Below, piece after piece: positions 8,558-18,828 of a stretch of 37,799 nucleotides of DNA. This DNA is from Syntrophobacterales bacterium (GTDB lineage Bacteria > Desulfobacterota > Syntrophia > Syntrophales > UBA2210). Both the position numbers and the translations under genes were made by a program. Each line of letters begins with the position of its first letter. Position 1 is the stretch's first letter. A model generated the notes under the pieces. That model ran no database searches. It was not told the origin of the DNA and saw only the letters and a program-made list of their open reading frames with translations. Location of the stretch: the NCBI GenBank assembly GCA_018433345.1, contig JAHDRK010000056.1, positions 1 to 37,799 on the forward strand. Direction: 5' to 3'.

Positions 8558-10252
8558 ATGACATTATTGTATTCTGCCGCCGAGCGTTTGCGGATACTTT
8601 TCGAAGGCCTGATCGAGGGGAATGAACCCCGGCATTTCATTTTATCCGCTCTTATACTGGCGGGTGGCTTCTTGGCGCTGGAATTCGTGTGGAGAAGAGT
8701 CCTTAAGAGGATCGAAAGGTTGCGTGAGGTGGGGATGGCGAAACGTTGGAGGGCATATCTGTCGTCATTCGCCCCGACGATTCACTTGTTGATTGCCGTC
8801 GTGCTTATTCACGCCGCCCAGTTGCCGCTGGAACTGCCCGAAGGGATAGAAATACTCCTGGGCGGGCTCAAGTCTTTTCTGATGGCCGTTGCTATCATAC
8901 TTTTTGTGTTCCAGTCGGCGCAGGTGTTCGATATTTTTTATGAGACGCTCGTGTTCCGACGGGCCGGGAAAGAAGCTCCAGAACATTTCTTGGAAGGAAA
9001 ACCTTGGGAAGAAGTGGAAAGCAATGTCAAGGGTGTTGCGCGGATATTAGGTATCGTGGCCGCCTCCATATTTTTCGTGTACACGCAGAAGGAGCTTTTT
9101 CCGCCGTGGATATGGGATTCACCATGGTGGCGTTACGCGGCCCTCCTGGCCGCTTATGCTTTCATAATCGCCGGGGGACGGATGCTTCTCGCATTCTTGA
9201 GAGCGCTTACCGCGTCCCTGAAGGAAGCAACCGACCAAGTGCAGTTGCGCCTGGTGATCCAAGCGACGCTCTGGCCCGTTCGTCTACTGTGCCTGGCCAT
9301 CGCATTGTTCATAACCCGGGAAACGCTTCCAATGCCGGGGCGCATGGTGAGTATTTTCGATTCGGTTGTCAACTCGCTCGGTGTTCTGGTTGTTCTCGTA
9401 TTTATTTACAAGCTCCTCGATGTGGTTGAATATGAAGTGACAAGGTTCGTCAAGCGTGAAGATAACGAGTTCGACATGAACCTCGTTCAGATGGTGAGGA
9501 TCGTTCTCAGGATTATCGTAGTCGTCTTTGGATTTATTTACCTCGTCAAGGCGGCTACGGGACAACCCATGACCTCGTTTTTGGCCGGGCTCGGTATCGG
9601 TGGACTGGCAGTCGCCCTTGCCGCCCAAGATACATTGAAAAATCTCTTCGGCAGCTTCATGATAATGATGGATAAGCCCTTCGTGGTGGGCGACCAAATC
9701 ATTCTCGACGGAAACAATGTGATAGTCGAGGAGATCGGTTTCCGAAGCACCAAGCTAAGAACCTTCACGGGACATCTTATGTATGTTCCGAATGAAAAAA
9801 TGGCCTCTGTTACAATTGAAAACGTAAGAAAACGTCCCTTCGTTCGGCGTAATATGGACATTACCGTGACCTACGATACGCCGCCCGACAAGGTGGAGAA
9901 GGCCGTGGAACTTATAAGAGAAATCCTGAAAACCCATGAGTCGGAGTTGCACCCCGATTACCCCGTTCGTGTCCACTTCAATGAGTTCAACGATGCATCA
10001 CTCAACATCCTGGTGTCTTACTGGTACAAGCATAACGATTATTGGGGCGCCGTAGAATTCGGAGAGAAGATAAATTTCGGGATAATGAGGGCCTTCGAGA
10101 AGGAAGGTGTCGAGTTCGCTTTCCCGACCACAACCACCTACCTTGCCCACGACCAAAGAAGGCCCTTGCGGATAGCCGTCAGGAACGAGAATTTCGCTTC
10201 CGGTGATTCGGATGTCGAAGACGATGATACCGTCCCGGGGAGGAAGAGATGA
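8558..10252 (+). CDS. MscS-family mechanosensitive ion channel
   Basis: A 564-residue inner-membrane protein with several N-terminal membrane helices (starting near 24-42, 56-78, 100-125, 160-180, 190-215, 240-260, 270-295) followed by the conserved MscS core (~320-540). The pore-lining helix carries the small-residue-rich AGLGIGGLAVALAAQDTL, followed by NLFGSFMIMMDKPFVVGDQI and the beta domain with a VPNEKM segment, as in the family. Such channels release solutes on hypo-osmotic shock; larger members like this one may have other gating cues. The start is supported by an AGGAGG just upstream. The stop overlaps the corA start as ATGA, so the two are translationally coupled. Confidence 0.93.
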   Translation: MTLLYSAAERLRILFEGLIEGNEPRHFILSALILAGGFLALEFVWRRVLKRIERLREVGMAKRWRAYLSSFAPTIHLLIAVVLIHAAQLPLELPEGIEILLGGLKSFLMAVAIILFVFQSAQVFDIFYETLVFRRAGKEAPEHFLEGKPWEEVESNVKGVARILGIVAASIFFVYTQKELFPPWIWDSPWWRYAALLAAYAFIIAGGRMLLAFLRALTASLKEATDQVQLRLVIQATLWPVRLLCLAIALFITRETLPMPGRMVSIFDSVVNSLGVLVVLVFIYKLLDVVEYEVTRFVKREDNEFDMNLVQMVRIVLRIIVVVFGFIYLVKAATGQPMTSFLAGLGIGGLAVALAAQDTLKNLFGSFMIMMDKPFVVGDQIILDGNNVIVEEIGFRSTKLRTFTGHLMYVPNEKMASVTIENVRKRPFVRRNMDITVTYDTPPDKVEKAVELIREILKTHESELHPDYPVRVHFNEFNDASLNILVSYWYKHNDYWGAVEFGEKINFGIMRAFEKEGVEFAFPTTTTYLAHDQRRPLRIAVRNENFASGDSDVEDDDTVPGRKR

Positions 10253-11322
10253 TCGACATAAGCGCATTTTTCAAGACCCGTTCAAAAAAGGCGGGAATGG
10301 CTCCGGGGACGCTGATGCACGTGGGTGAGCGCCTGGAAGAGCAGGTCACTATAAACCGCTTAGATTATGCGGCGGGTTTTTGTCACCGATCGACACCGGC
10401 AACGATCGATGAATGCCTCGAGGTGGAAAAAAGGGGAGACATGGTCTGGATCAACATCGACGGTCTTCATGACGTTTCCGTCATCGAAAAACTAGGGTCG
10501 CGGTTCGCCATTGACCACCTGAGCCTGGAGGATATTCTCAACACGGCGCAGCGTCCCAAGCTGGAAGATTCTGGCCACTACCTGCTTATCGTGATCAAGA
10601 TGCTCTACTTTTCCGAAGAAAGCGGTCGTGTGGAGGTGGAGCAGATAAGTATCGTGCTCGGTTCAGATTTTGTTTTGACGTTTCAAGAGTCGAGGGGCGA
10701 TGTCTTCGGTTCCGTGAGGGAGCGCCTACTCATGGGTAGAGGTCGAATCCGTAAAATGGGTGCCGATTATCTTGTCTATGCGATACTTGATTCCGTGGTG
10801 GATCATTATTTCATTGTCCTGGAACGTCTAGGTGAAGAAATATCGGCACTGGAGGAGAAAATAGTCGTCAATCCCACCAATGATACATTGCAGGCCCTTC
10901 ATCAACTGCGGCGGGAACTCATTTTTCTGGGGAAATCCACATGGCCCATGCGAGAAGTGGTGAGCGGGCTCGAAAGGAGCGAATCAAACCTGGTGAGCGA
11001 GGGTTTGAGCCGTTACCTGAGAGATCTTTACGATCACACGGTACAGATTATCGACATCATAGAAACATACAAGGACCTTGTCCAGGGTATGATGGATCTT
11101 TACATGACAAGCCTGAGCAACAAAATGAACGAAATAATGAAGGTGCTCACCGTATTCGCTTCCATATTCATCCCTCTTACCTTCGTTGCGGGTATATATG
11201 GAATGAACTTCGAGCATATGCCCGAACTGTCCGTGCCTTGGGCGTACCCCCTTCTCCTTTTCCTCATGTTCCTAGGGGCAATGGCGATGCTTTTCTTTTA
11301 TCGACGAAAGGGCTGGTGGTGA
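10249..11322 (+). CDS. corA: CorA-family magnesium/cobalt transporter
   Basis: A 357-residue protein with a long cytoplasmic alpha/beta and coiled-coil region (~1-290) and two C-terminal membrane helices. The signature YGMNF follows the first helix, then a short acidic loop (EHMPEL) and the second helix ending in the basic RRKGWW tail: the canonical CorA end. CorA forms pentamers that admit Mg2+ (also Co2+/Ni2+) down the membrane potential. The ATG overlaps the stop of the MscS-family gene by four bases, which indicates coupled translation; both products handle ion or osmotic balance. It ends 14 bases before the stop of the convergent tamA-like gene. Confidence 0.95.
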   Translation: MIDISAFFKTRSKKAGMAPGTLMHVGERLEEQVTINRLDYAAGFCHRSTPATIDECLEVEKRGDMVWINIDGLHDVSVIEKLGSRFAIDHLSLEDILNTAQRPKLEDSGHYLLIVIKMLYFSEESGRVEVEQISIVLGSDFVLTFQESRGDVFGSVRERLLMGRGRIRKMGADYLVYAILDSVVDHYFIVLERLGEEISALEEKIVVNPTNDTLQALHQLRRELIFLGKSTWPMREVVSGLERSESNLVSEGLSRYLRDLYDHTVQIIDIIETYKDLVQGMMDLYMTSLSNKMNEIMKVLTVFASIFIPLTFVAGIYGMNFEHMPELSVPWAYPLLLFLMFLGAMAMLFFYRRKGWW

Positions 11323-11336
11323 AGGGTTTTGGGGAT

Positions 11337-14141
11337 TTAGAAAGTGTAGCCGATGGAAAAGTGCCATCGCCCCGGTCCCTCGCCGTCCCGGCGGTCCAGC
11401 TTGACCCCGTATAGAGCGCCTATGGGGCCTAGGGGTGTAATGTAGCGAAGACCGCCTCCCACGGATGACCGGAACCCGCCTGACCCTCCTTCATCCAAGG
11501 CGCGTTGAACGCTTCCCGTGTCAAAGAAAGCCGTGAGTTCGAAGTTATGCCCCAGGTCGATTCTTGCTTCGAGGCTTCCCGACAGCGCCAGCCGCCCACC
11601 GACGGGATTCTCTTCGTCGTCGTAGCGAAGCATGTTTTCGGCAAAACCCCGGACACTGGCGGCGCCGCCGAGAAACAAAAGTTGGTCATCGGGTATGGTC
11701 GCCGAAGAGCCGTAAGTTTGCAGAGCGGCGCACCTTCCCAGCAAGGCGAAGGTCAGACGGGAGTAGGGAGTGTAGAAATAGCGGACATCGAGATCGTATT
11801 TCAAGAAATCATCGAAGGAATTCCTCACCCCCTTCGATATGTCGACTGAGAAGATACTGAACGATCCACTGCGGGGTCGCAAGAAAAAATCGCGGCTGTC
11901 GTAGGTGACCGAAGGACTTGCCACGAAGATGCTTCGAGCGAGGTACAAATCTTCTGAGCCCGGGGGTATGGGGCCTTCCCGCTCAAAGAGTTCTTTTTCC
12001 TCGAAGCGGAATCCCAGCCCCATATTAAGATTCGGCGTTGCGTCCTTCGTAAGTTTGAGGGATGCCCCATAGGTATCGGTGCCGAAGGTTTGGTTGAAGA
12101 GTTCCACGCGTTCCTGGTAGAGATTCACCGTTGCAGAAAGGGAATAGCCGAGGAACATGGGGTCGCTTGCGGCCATTTCATTTCGATATCCCGTTTCGCT
12201 CACGCTGCTTCCGACCCAACCGCTCCGGTTGGTTCCGAATAGGTTGCGATCGCCCGCTTTCGTGTCGGCGTAGAAGCCGCTCTCCGATTCATAACCGAAT
12301 CCCGCCTCGACAAAGTAAGGTTTTTTTTCGGAAACGTCCACCAGCAAGGTAACTTCTTCGGCACGCTCCGCCAGTCCAAGGGCCCTGAAACGTGCCGATT
12401 CTAAAATGTCCAGGTTGCGAACATTACGTTCCCCTTTGAGAAACCGTGATGCCGAAAAGGGTTCTCCCGGCAGGAGTTCCAGTTGTCGAAAAATGACCCG
12501 ATCTTTTGTTTTGAAATTCCCTTGCAGATAGATACTCTTCAGGATGACGGGTGGTCCCTCATTGGCACGGAATTCCACGTTAACGGTGGATTTGTCTTCG
12601 CTGAAATCGAGGTGTTCCTTGACCTCCACGTGAGGATAACCCTTTTCCGATACAGCCTCCGTCAGTGCAAGCCTATCATTTTCAAGGGCCTGGTAAAGTA
12701 GAGGCTGTCCCGTTTTTAGATTCGTTATATTTCGTGCTTCTTCTTCCGTAATGGACTCAAAGCCCTTGAAATGTATCGCCGATACGACGGTCCTTACCCC
12801 CTCGTTCACGGTGATCTCTATATCGGCGAGCCGTTTCCCCTTTTCATCCCTCCAATCCACTTCTCCGGCAACCTTGACGTTGAGAAAACCCACGGCCCGG
12901 AAGGCGGATTCCATAGTTACGACTGCCTGGTCGAGTCGGTCGGCCATAAAAGGCTTTCCGTGGATGAAATTTATCCATTCGCGGACCATCTTTTCGGGAA
13001 AGGCCGTAACACCCTTGACGGTGCAGGAATCGACAATATGGAGAGGTCCCTCGTCGATACAAAACGTGATATTTCGGACCATCCTTCCTTCCTCCGTGAT
13101 GGTTTCGTCCTCGATGAAAAGTGTTGTTTCGGGGTAACCCGATGATCTGTATCGCTGAACGATGGCGCGTTTGCTCCGGTGCAAGGCCGAATTGTTCCGG
13201 TTTCCCAGTTTCCGGAAAAGGAGTTCCTTTTCCAGGGCGCTGTCGCGAAAGGCTTCGTTGCCCCTGAATCCAATCCGGTAGAGAGGTCCCTCTTCAATGG
13301 TGATTACCGTGTCCGCGATACCTCGTTGCGGATCGAGGATGACCTCTTTCGATATGAAACAATCGGCAAATCCCTCTTCCCTGTATCTCTCGAGTATCCG
13401 TTTCAGGTCTTCGTTGAGGCGCCCTTCCACGAAGCGTCCTGCAACGCCGGGAAAGATCCGACGTTCATAGACCTTCGACATTCTTTTAATCTTTGATTCA
13501 CTGAAGTATGACGCACCTTTCACGGTAAATTCGCCGAGACGATAAAATGCTCCCTTGTCAACGGTGAGTATGAGGTACAGAAAGCCCTTGTTCCAATCTT
13601 CTTCAGTTTCTAACGTGACCTTGGGATCCACGAAGCCTTCTTTTTTGAAGAAATTCCTCACCACTTCCCGTTGCTTCTCCAACGCCGAGGTTGTTATCGC
13701 GTCGCCGGGGGACAGGGTCATTACTGCACGAATGTCGCTTTCGAAAAAAGGATAAATGCCCTTCATGTGTATATTACGAACCAGTGGGGTGGGAGTGAGC
13801 TTGAAGATCAATTCGATGTTTTCACCGTCCAGGCGGGAATCGGCGTGAATGTGCGTGAAACGCCCACTCAACCTGAGCGCCCTGATCGAATCTTCCAGGT
13901 CTGAGGCGGAAAAGCGCTGTCCCTCTTTAAGAAACAAGATATCCCGGGCCATTGATTCCAGCCGCGAAAGGTCGCCGAATTCTTCGGTGATATTTATCAC
14001 GATGGATGTTACGATGGGATCTTCGGTTGAGACGGCGAAGATCACCCCCCTGTCGCAAAGTATGGTCGTAAGAAGGGCGATGACAAAAGCCAAGATTCGA
14101 GCGCCCCTACTATGTGGCATATTTAGGGGCATGATGCTCAA
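11337..14141 (-). CDS. tamA: TamA/BamA-type Omp85 outer-membrane assembly protein with seven POTRA domains
   Basis: A 934-residue outer-membrane protein. An N-terminal signal segment (~13-37) precedes what I read as seven POTRA repeats (~44-118, 120-198, 200-286, 288-366, 368-449, 451-529, 531-606), most ending in an EGPL/EGPP-like strand. A ~325-residue beta-barrel follows (608-934) with the Omp85 lid motif VRGF (830-833) and a C-terminal strand ending in Phe. E. coli TamA has three POTRA domains and BamA five, so seven is unusual. The neighbouring tamB suggests the TamA role (insertion of outer-membrane proteins and envelope lipid homeostasis), but a BamA-like role cannot be excluded. The first codon at 14141 is TTG, well placed after GGAG and overlapping the tamB stop; an ATG at 14132 is the alternative. 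Confidence 0.9.
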   Translation of the reverse strand: MSIMPLNMPHSRGARILAFVIALLTTILCDRGVIFAVSTEDPIVTSIVINITEEFGDLSRLESMARDILFLKEGQRFSASDLEDSIRALRLSGRFTHIHADSRLDGENIELIFKLTPTPLVRNIHMKGIYPFFESDIRAVMTLSPGDAITTSALEKQREVVRNFFKKEGFVDPKVTLETEEDWNKGFLYLILTVDKGAFYRLGEFTVKGASYFSESKIKRMSKVYERRIFPGVAGRFVEGRLNEDLKRILERYREEGFADCFISKEVILDPQRGIADTVITIEEGPLYRIGFRGNEAFRDSALEKELLFRKLGNRNNSALHRSKRAIVQRYRSSGYPETTLFIEDETITEEGRMVRNITFCIDEGPLHIVDSCTVKGVTAFPEKMVREWINFIHGKPFMADRLDQAVVTMESAFRAVGFLNVKVAGEVDWRDEKGKRLADIEITVNEGVRTVVSAIHFKGFESITEEEARNITNLKTGQPLLYQALENDRLALTEAVSEKGYPHVEVKEHLDFSEDKSTVNVEFRANEGPPVILKSIYLQGNFKTKDRVIFRQLELLPGEPFSASRFLKGERNVRNLDILESARFRALGLAERAEEVTLLVDVSEKKPYFVEAGFGYESESGFYADTKAGDRNLFGTNRSGWVGSSVSETGYRNEMAASDPMFLGYSLSATVNLYQERVELFNQTFGTDTYGASLKLTKDATPNLNMGLGFRFEEKELFEREGPIPPGSEDLYLARSIFVASPSVTYDSRDFFLRPRSGSFSIFSVDISKGVRNSFDDFLKYDLDVRYFYTPYSRLTFALLGRCAALQTYGSSATIPDDQLLFLGGAASVRGFAENMLRYDDEENPVGGRLALSGSLEARIDLGHNFELTAFFDTGSVQRALDEGGSGGFRSSVGGGLRYITPLGPIGALYGVKLDRRDGEGPGRWHFSIGYTF

Positions 14142-17100
14142 TAAAACTCCAGCCTCAAACGAATCTCGCCGCCGAAAGCACCTCGGCTGTCCTGAAAGAC
14201 CCCGGCAAGAATATTTTCGATCAATTTGTATTCCGTGGATATTTGTTGGACTAATTCGCCCTGTTTCGTTTTGAATGAATATTTGACCGCAAGACGGCGC
14301 GAGAGGTCTTTCCCTATTGTTACACCGAATCTTTCGGCAAGTGTTTCTCCCCCTTCACCGGTTGTTTCTATTTCAAAGGTGTCAAGACCGGTGATTTGTT
14401 TTATGTCGTCCGCCATGGTGGCGTTTATGATGGCCGCCACCATTTCGGTGGCGGTCTGTTCCACGGGACCGCTCGGCTGACCGGTCAATTCAGCCGTGGT
14501 CCTGTCGGTAAGAAGAAGCGACATGATGTCCCGTTGGTCCTCCGGCGGATCAGAGGCGAGGTGAAATGTGAGTCGGTCCTGCGGTCCTTCGACGCGAAGC
14601 GTAATCTTCCTGCCTTTTATAGAAACCTTGCCTTCGATATTCAAGGTTGCTTCCGTTCGGTAAGGATTCAGAAAATCGGCCACTCCGCGCGTGATGACAA
14701 ACTCTCGCTGCAGGAAATAGATGGTTCCCAACTGGACGGTTATACGCCCGTTAACAACAGGGCTTGCCAACGTTCCACCCAGTCTCAGGTCGGGGACCAC
14801 CTCCAGGTATGCCAGGTTGTTCGAAATTGTAGGCGCCACCCTGTGCCTCAGGGCAATGTCCAACCTGATCGCGTCAAGTATGCCGCCGGAGGCCGGGGGT
14901 TCGCGCGGCGGCGATGAAACGCCGCCCGTGATGGCTCCCGCAATTTGACGCAGCTTGACATCCCGGTAGCAGATGGCTTCCAGAATGGTGATCTCTCCTT
15001 CCAGTTTGAAGGAGCCTTCCTGTCCCCTGAGTACGAGTTCGGAGTCAAGGGTGGCATTCATCCAGTCCGGCACTTCCAGGGGGAGGTTCCGGGCGGCGAG
15101 GTGAAGATTTATGGTATCGGGCAGCATGTTCTTTAAGCCCATCGTTCCGGAGACCTCGAGCAGGCCGCCGTCCATGGATCCCTTCAGCGTTTCCAGGATA
15201 ACGGTGGATCCGCGCAGGCGCAGGTCGCCGTTTATGTCCCGGAAATGGGAAGAAACAGGCATATAGGTCTTGAAACCGCCCCCCCTTATTTCGAGATCTA
15301 CCTGCATGTCCGGCTCGGCAACGGATCCATCGATTCGTCCAGAGACTTTAAATGTCCCCGTGAAATCAGTAAGGTCCTCTACCATGATGCCGGCAAGGGC
15401 GACGGGTAATTCTCCGTCCGCCGTAACGGCAAGGGTCCCGTCGAGGCCGAGCCACCCTTCCAAGCGGAGTGACTGGTCGAGGGGAAGATGAACGACGGTC
15501 GGAGCGAGGTGGAGGGTTCGGCCGGAGTATCCGATCTTGGCGTTTTCCCACCATATCTCTCCCGCTTCCGCTACGGTGACGGAAAGTAGGCCGATGACCG
15601 CTTCTCCAAGTCCTTCGAGGGGTTTGTCAATCATGCACCGGTACGTTACCCCGGCGTCAAGGTTGCCTTCCATGTCCGGTAGTCCTGCCATGAGAAAATA
15701 GGGTTTTAGTGGCAGCCCTGAAGCGTCCATCGCCAGAGAAACAGATCCGTCCGCCCGTTTGAACGTGGCGTCAATATCAAAGCCGGCATTTCCCTCAAGG
15801 CGCGCGACGCCGCCTTCAATGGAAAGCTTTCCTTGAAAGTCCTGGTGGTCGACGCCGAAGAAGGCGACATCACGTAAGGCCAGATCACCATGGATTTCAG
15901 GTTGGTCGAAGGTTCCCGAACCCCTGATGTTGAACATGGCCTTTGCGCGGAATTCATCGCTGTCTTTGAAGGCTTTGATTGATTCCAGTGAGATTCCCTC
16001 CGAAGACACGGTCGCTTCAAAGATTCGGTTCCATCCGATCCCGCCTTCGACCTCGATCGACTCTCCTTCCCTTATTTCGGCCCGCAAGGAGTCCACCCGT
16101 ACGCCTTCGTCGTCGAACCGCGCCTCGAGGGAAAGTTGTGCCATATCCAGGTACTCGGTCCAAAGATCCCATCCTTTCAGGGTGATGGTTCCCCGTGGCT
16201 TTTTCATGCTTCCGGCCAGGTTGCCGGAGAGTCTAACACGACCGCCGGCGTTATCGATGAAGTCCTCTATCTGGAGGGGGGCGGCGTCGACGCGAAGGCT
16301 GAAGAGGGGATCGTCCCTGAGATCGAAAGAGTCATCGAAAAGCTCCATCCTTCCCTGTGCCAGTAAGTGCGAATTGTCACGGGCCAGGGCGAGCTCTTCA
16401 ATATCGATTTGTTTTTTTTCATCGAATCTTCCCATGATAATTATATCGCCTATAGGCAGGTCGTTCCAGGCAACGCCCTCCGCTGTGGCGCGGAGAGAAA
16501 GGCGGGGAGACCTTATAGTTCCCGTCATTTCGGCTTCCAGCTCGAGGGCGCCCAGGAGGAGATGTTCGTCGATCGGCAGCGGGATGCGTCCTAGATCGGG
16601 AACGGAAAGTGACATTTCGGCCTCCAGGCGTTCTGTTTCTACCCAGACTGATCCTTCCATCGCGAGGGATGCCGCGCCTGCCTCGAGGTTTGCCGAATCT
16701 ATACGCAGAAGACCCGAGTCCATGGAGCTTTCCAGGTGAAGGGTCCCCGATATAGATTCACCGCTCCCCCCGTAGCGGACCCCTTCAAAAGATATTTGAC
16801 CTTCCATGTCACCCCTGAGGCGTTTCGGGTCGATGCCCCGTCCTGTAAACGAAAGAAAGGATTCGAGGGACCCATGGAGGTCGGCCGGGGTCCGGGGAAT
16901 CAACCGGGCAAGCTCCACCTGTTCGTGGTGAAGTTCGATCCGGTATGCCAAGCCGTCCAAACCGGCTTCACCCTTGGGATTCATGAATCCCGACGGGAAC
17001 ACTTCATCAAGGTATATCGACCCGCCGAGGTCAAAACGGATTCCTTCGGCTTTCACTTCGGTCTTTTTCAGGTGTATTGCCATTTCCGAGAGGGTGACAG

Positions 17101-18079
17101 AAATATCCAGGGCTTCAAGCGGCGTATTCCGAGTCGGCCCTCGGCTCCCTGCTTCGTCCCGGTAGGAGGCCTCAAGCTCAATCTCTGGGTTTGCCGGTGT
17201 GCCTCGAAGAATTGCATGGAGACGAAAGGGCGCTCGTAACCCGTGGGCCGGGTCGATCCAGCGGTCGAAATCGCGGGGGGACAGCACGGCTTCAAGTGAT
17301 AGATTCATCATGGGATCGCGGAGAATGGCGCCGATCGAGCCGCGCAGGGCGAGCAGTGACCGGTCGGTGGATATCTTTAACAGTGCATTTTCCAAGTCAC
17401 CTTTCCGGTAATCACCCTCCAACTGAATGTCTTTCAGGAGGGGGAATCCTCCGGCCCCTTCAAGGGAGACCGTGCCCAACCGCGCGTTGATACGAGCCCG
17501 TTCCTTCAGCAGGTTGCCGTCAAAAGACAGGTAAATCCCCTTGGTCTCGATTTGCCCGTCGTGGGCGGGCAGCTTCAGTGAGAAAGATCCGTTTAACACA
17601 TTGGCATTCCGAGCGATCAGGTTTCGAGGAAAGGAACGGCCGGAGCGATCACCATCTTCCTTTTCAGGTACTGCGTTTTCCTGAGGTACTGCCAGGGCTT
17701 CGAGGATGTCGAGACGCCCCCCGTCTTTCAATTCTGTTGTGATTACCGGTTCTTCGATGACGAGCTTGTCAAGAAGGATCGTTCCCGCGGCTAGGGCGGT
17801 TGGAGAAAGGCCTGCAACAATCCGCTTCGCCCGGGCCAGTTCTTTGTTGTCTCTGTCGCAAAGGGAAAGGTCAACGAATTCCACCGTCCCCCGCCAAGGT
17901 GAAAGACGGCCGGCGGACCAGTGAAGGTTCCCGTCTATCCGCTCATTTACGGCATTTTGAACCAGCAGGCGACCGCGCTCCGTGGCGAGGAAGATCGAAA
18001 TCGCCGTTGGAACCGCCAGGATAAGCAGGATGGATGTTATCAACATGACGGCGAATATTCGCCGAATCAATCGTGTCAT
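14138..18079 (-). CDS. tamB: Translocation and assembly module protein TamB
   Basis: A 1313-residue protein, close to E. coli TamB in size. It has one N-terminal membrane anchor (~10-31) and then a very long periplasmic region of repeating amphipathic beta strands typical of the AsmA/TamB/VPS13-like lipid-bridge fold. The C-terminal ~350 residues match the TamB/DUF490 domain (segments such as GTIYFLQREFVITRG and the MSLLLTDRT region), the part that contacts TamA. Family knowledge: TamB spans the periplasm and helps move phospholipids and outer-membrane proteins. It overlaps the tamA-like gene at its stop and follows the LapA-like gene after ~80 bases, so the three probably form one minus-strand operon. 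Confidence 0.95.
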   Translation of the reverse strand: MTRLIRRIFAVMLITSILLILAVPTAISIFLATERGRLLVQNAVNERIDGNLHWSAGRLSPWRGTVEFVDLSLCDRDNKELARAKRIVAGLSPTALAAGTILLDKLVIEEPVITTELKDGGRLDILEALAVPQENAVPEKEDGDRSGRSFPRNLIARNANVLNGSFSLKLPAHDGQIETKGIYLSFDGNLLKERARINARLGTVSLEGAGGFPLLKDIQLEGDYRKGDLENALLKISTDRSLLALRGSIGAILRDPMMNLSLEAVLSPRDFDRWIDPAHGLRAPFRLHAILRGTPANPEIELEASYRDEAGSRGPTRNTPLEALDISVTLSEMAIHLKKTEVKAEGIRFDLGGSIYLDEVFPSGFMNPKGEAGLDGLAYRIELHHEQVELARLIPRTPADLHGSLESFLSFTGRGIDPKRLRGDMEGQISFEGVRYGGSGESISGTLHLESSMDSGLLRIDSANLEAGAASLAMEGSVWVETERLEAEMSLSVPDLGRIPLPIDEHLLLGALELEAEMTGTIRSPRLSLRATAEGVAWNDLPIGDIIIMGRFDEKKQIDIEELALARDNSHLLAQGRMELFDDSFDLRDDPLFSLRVDAAPLQIEDFIDNAGGRVRLSGNLAGSMKKPRGTITLKGWDLWTEYLDMAQLSLEARFDDEGVRVDSLRAEIREGESIEVEGGIGWNRIFEATVSSEGISLESIKAFKDSDEFRAKAMFNIRGSGTFDQPEIHGDLALRDVAFFGVDHQDFQGKLSIEGGVARLEGNAGFDIDATFKRADGSVSLAMDASGLPLKPYFLMAGLPDMEGNLDAGVTYRCMIDKPLEGLGEAVIGLLSVTVAEAGEIWWENAKIGYSGRTLHLAPTVVHLPLDQSLRLEGWLGLDGTLAVTADGELPVALAGIMVEDLTDFTGTFKVSGRIDGSVAEPDMQVDLEIRGGGFKTYMPVSSHFRDINGDLRLRGSTVILETLKGSMDGGLLEVSGTMGLKNMLPDTINLHLAARNLPLEVPDWMNATLDSELVLRGQEGSFKLEGEITILEAICYRDVKLRQIAGAITGGVSSPPREPPASGGILDAIRLDIALRHRVAPTISNNLAYLEVVPDLRLGGTLASPVVNGRITVQLGTIYFLQREFVITRGVADFLNPYRTEATLNIEGKVSIKGRKITLRVEGPQDRLTFHLASDPPEDQRDIMSLLLTDRTTAELTGQPSGPVEQTATEMVAAIINATMADDIKQITGLDTFEIETTGEGGETLAERFGVTIGKDLSRRLAVKYSFKTKQGELVQQISTEYKLIENILAGVFQDSRGAFGGEIRLRLEFY

Positions 18080-18160
18080 AAGGTCTCTGGCCTGGAATGG
18101 GTTTTGCGAAACAGTGGGTTGCGCTTTTCATTTTTATAGACCGCGTGGTGGAACGGTGTT

Positions 18161-18484
18161 TCAAGGGCGCCCCGTTTCTTGTTTCCCGGTGACTTGGTGT
18201 TTTATGTCCATCTTCGCGGTTATGTTTTCATCACTCAGACGAGCGACCTCCTTCTTCAATTCCCTGTTTTTCCGCCACAGGGCGATCCTCTGCATTCCCC
18301 CCAGGACCATGCCGACAAGCATTCCTGCCGCGAGAAAACCGTAAAGCAAGGCATAAAGGGGAAATTCCTTGTTATCTAGTAGAAAATACCAGTTTACAGG
18401 GACGGGAGTGCTGTTTTCGACGGCGAAGGTAGCAAAAAAGAGTATTATCAATATAAGCAGTATGGCTTTTATCGTTTTCCACAT
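18161..18484 (-). CDS. LapA-domain (DUF1049) small membrane protein
   Basis: About 107 residues: two membrane helices (~4-23 and ~44-66) flanking a short loop with the family hallmark of N(S/T)xPVxVxx near residues 23-33, then a cytoplasmic coiled-coil tail (~72-95). This matches the LapA (YciS) family, which in E. coli works with LapB to regulate lipopolysaccharide synthesis through LpxC turnover. No lapB follows here. The frame is open to 18562, but the ATG at 18484 has an AGGAG ribosome-binding site and begins right at the first helix. It leads the tamB/tamA unit, which fits a common envelope theme. Confidence 0.82.
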   Translation of the reverse strand: MWKTIKAILLILIILFFATFAVENSTPVPVNWYFLLDNKEFPLYALLYGFLAAGMLVGMVLGGMQRIALWRKNRELKKEVARLSDENITAKMDIKHQVTGKQETGRP

Positions 18485-18828
18485 GGCGTGGCTCCTTTTC
18501 TTTGAACAGACGTTATCGGTCGCTTTTTTTCTTGCTTTACACTGGATTGAAAAGCCGATCAAGAATGAAGTAAGGCCGTCCCTCGCCCGTCTTCATATTA
18601 TAGACACCTTCTTCCATTGCATGTTCCTCGGCGCCTCGGCGTTCTTGGAGCAGTTTCCTCGCCTGCGGCGCGATATGTTTCTTTCGACCCGTCTGCTCGG
18701 TAAAGACGGGGAAAGCCTCCGTGAAACAGATTTTGGAACATATTGACAGGAATGATTATCTATGCCAAATATGACGTAATATCTCAGTTTTTTCAAAATA
18801 ACCGTCGTCGCGCGAGGGGATAGATTTA
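18485..18828. promoter_or_regulatory. Divergent intergenic region, possible promoter for the PAS-LuxR gene
   Basis: A 344-base gap between divergent genes. A perfect TTGACA (18743-18748) lies upstream of the PAS-LuxR gene; 17-18 bases later only a poor -10 (around 18766-18772, with an extended TGC just before) is present, so the promoter call is weak. The rest of the gap shows no inverted repeat or gene that I can support. Confidence 0.35.

Noticed and set aside
16000..17500. Long plus-strand open frames inside tamB
   Set aside because: They are composed of Arg/Ser-rich shadow translation opposite the well-supported tamB gene.
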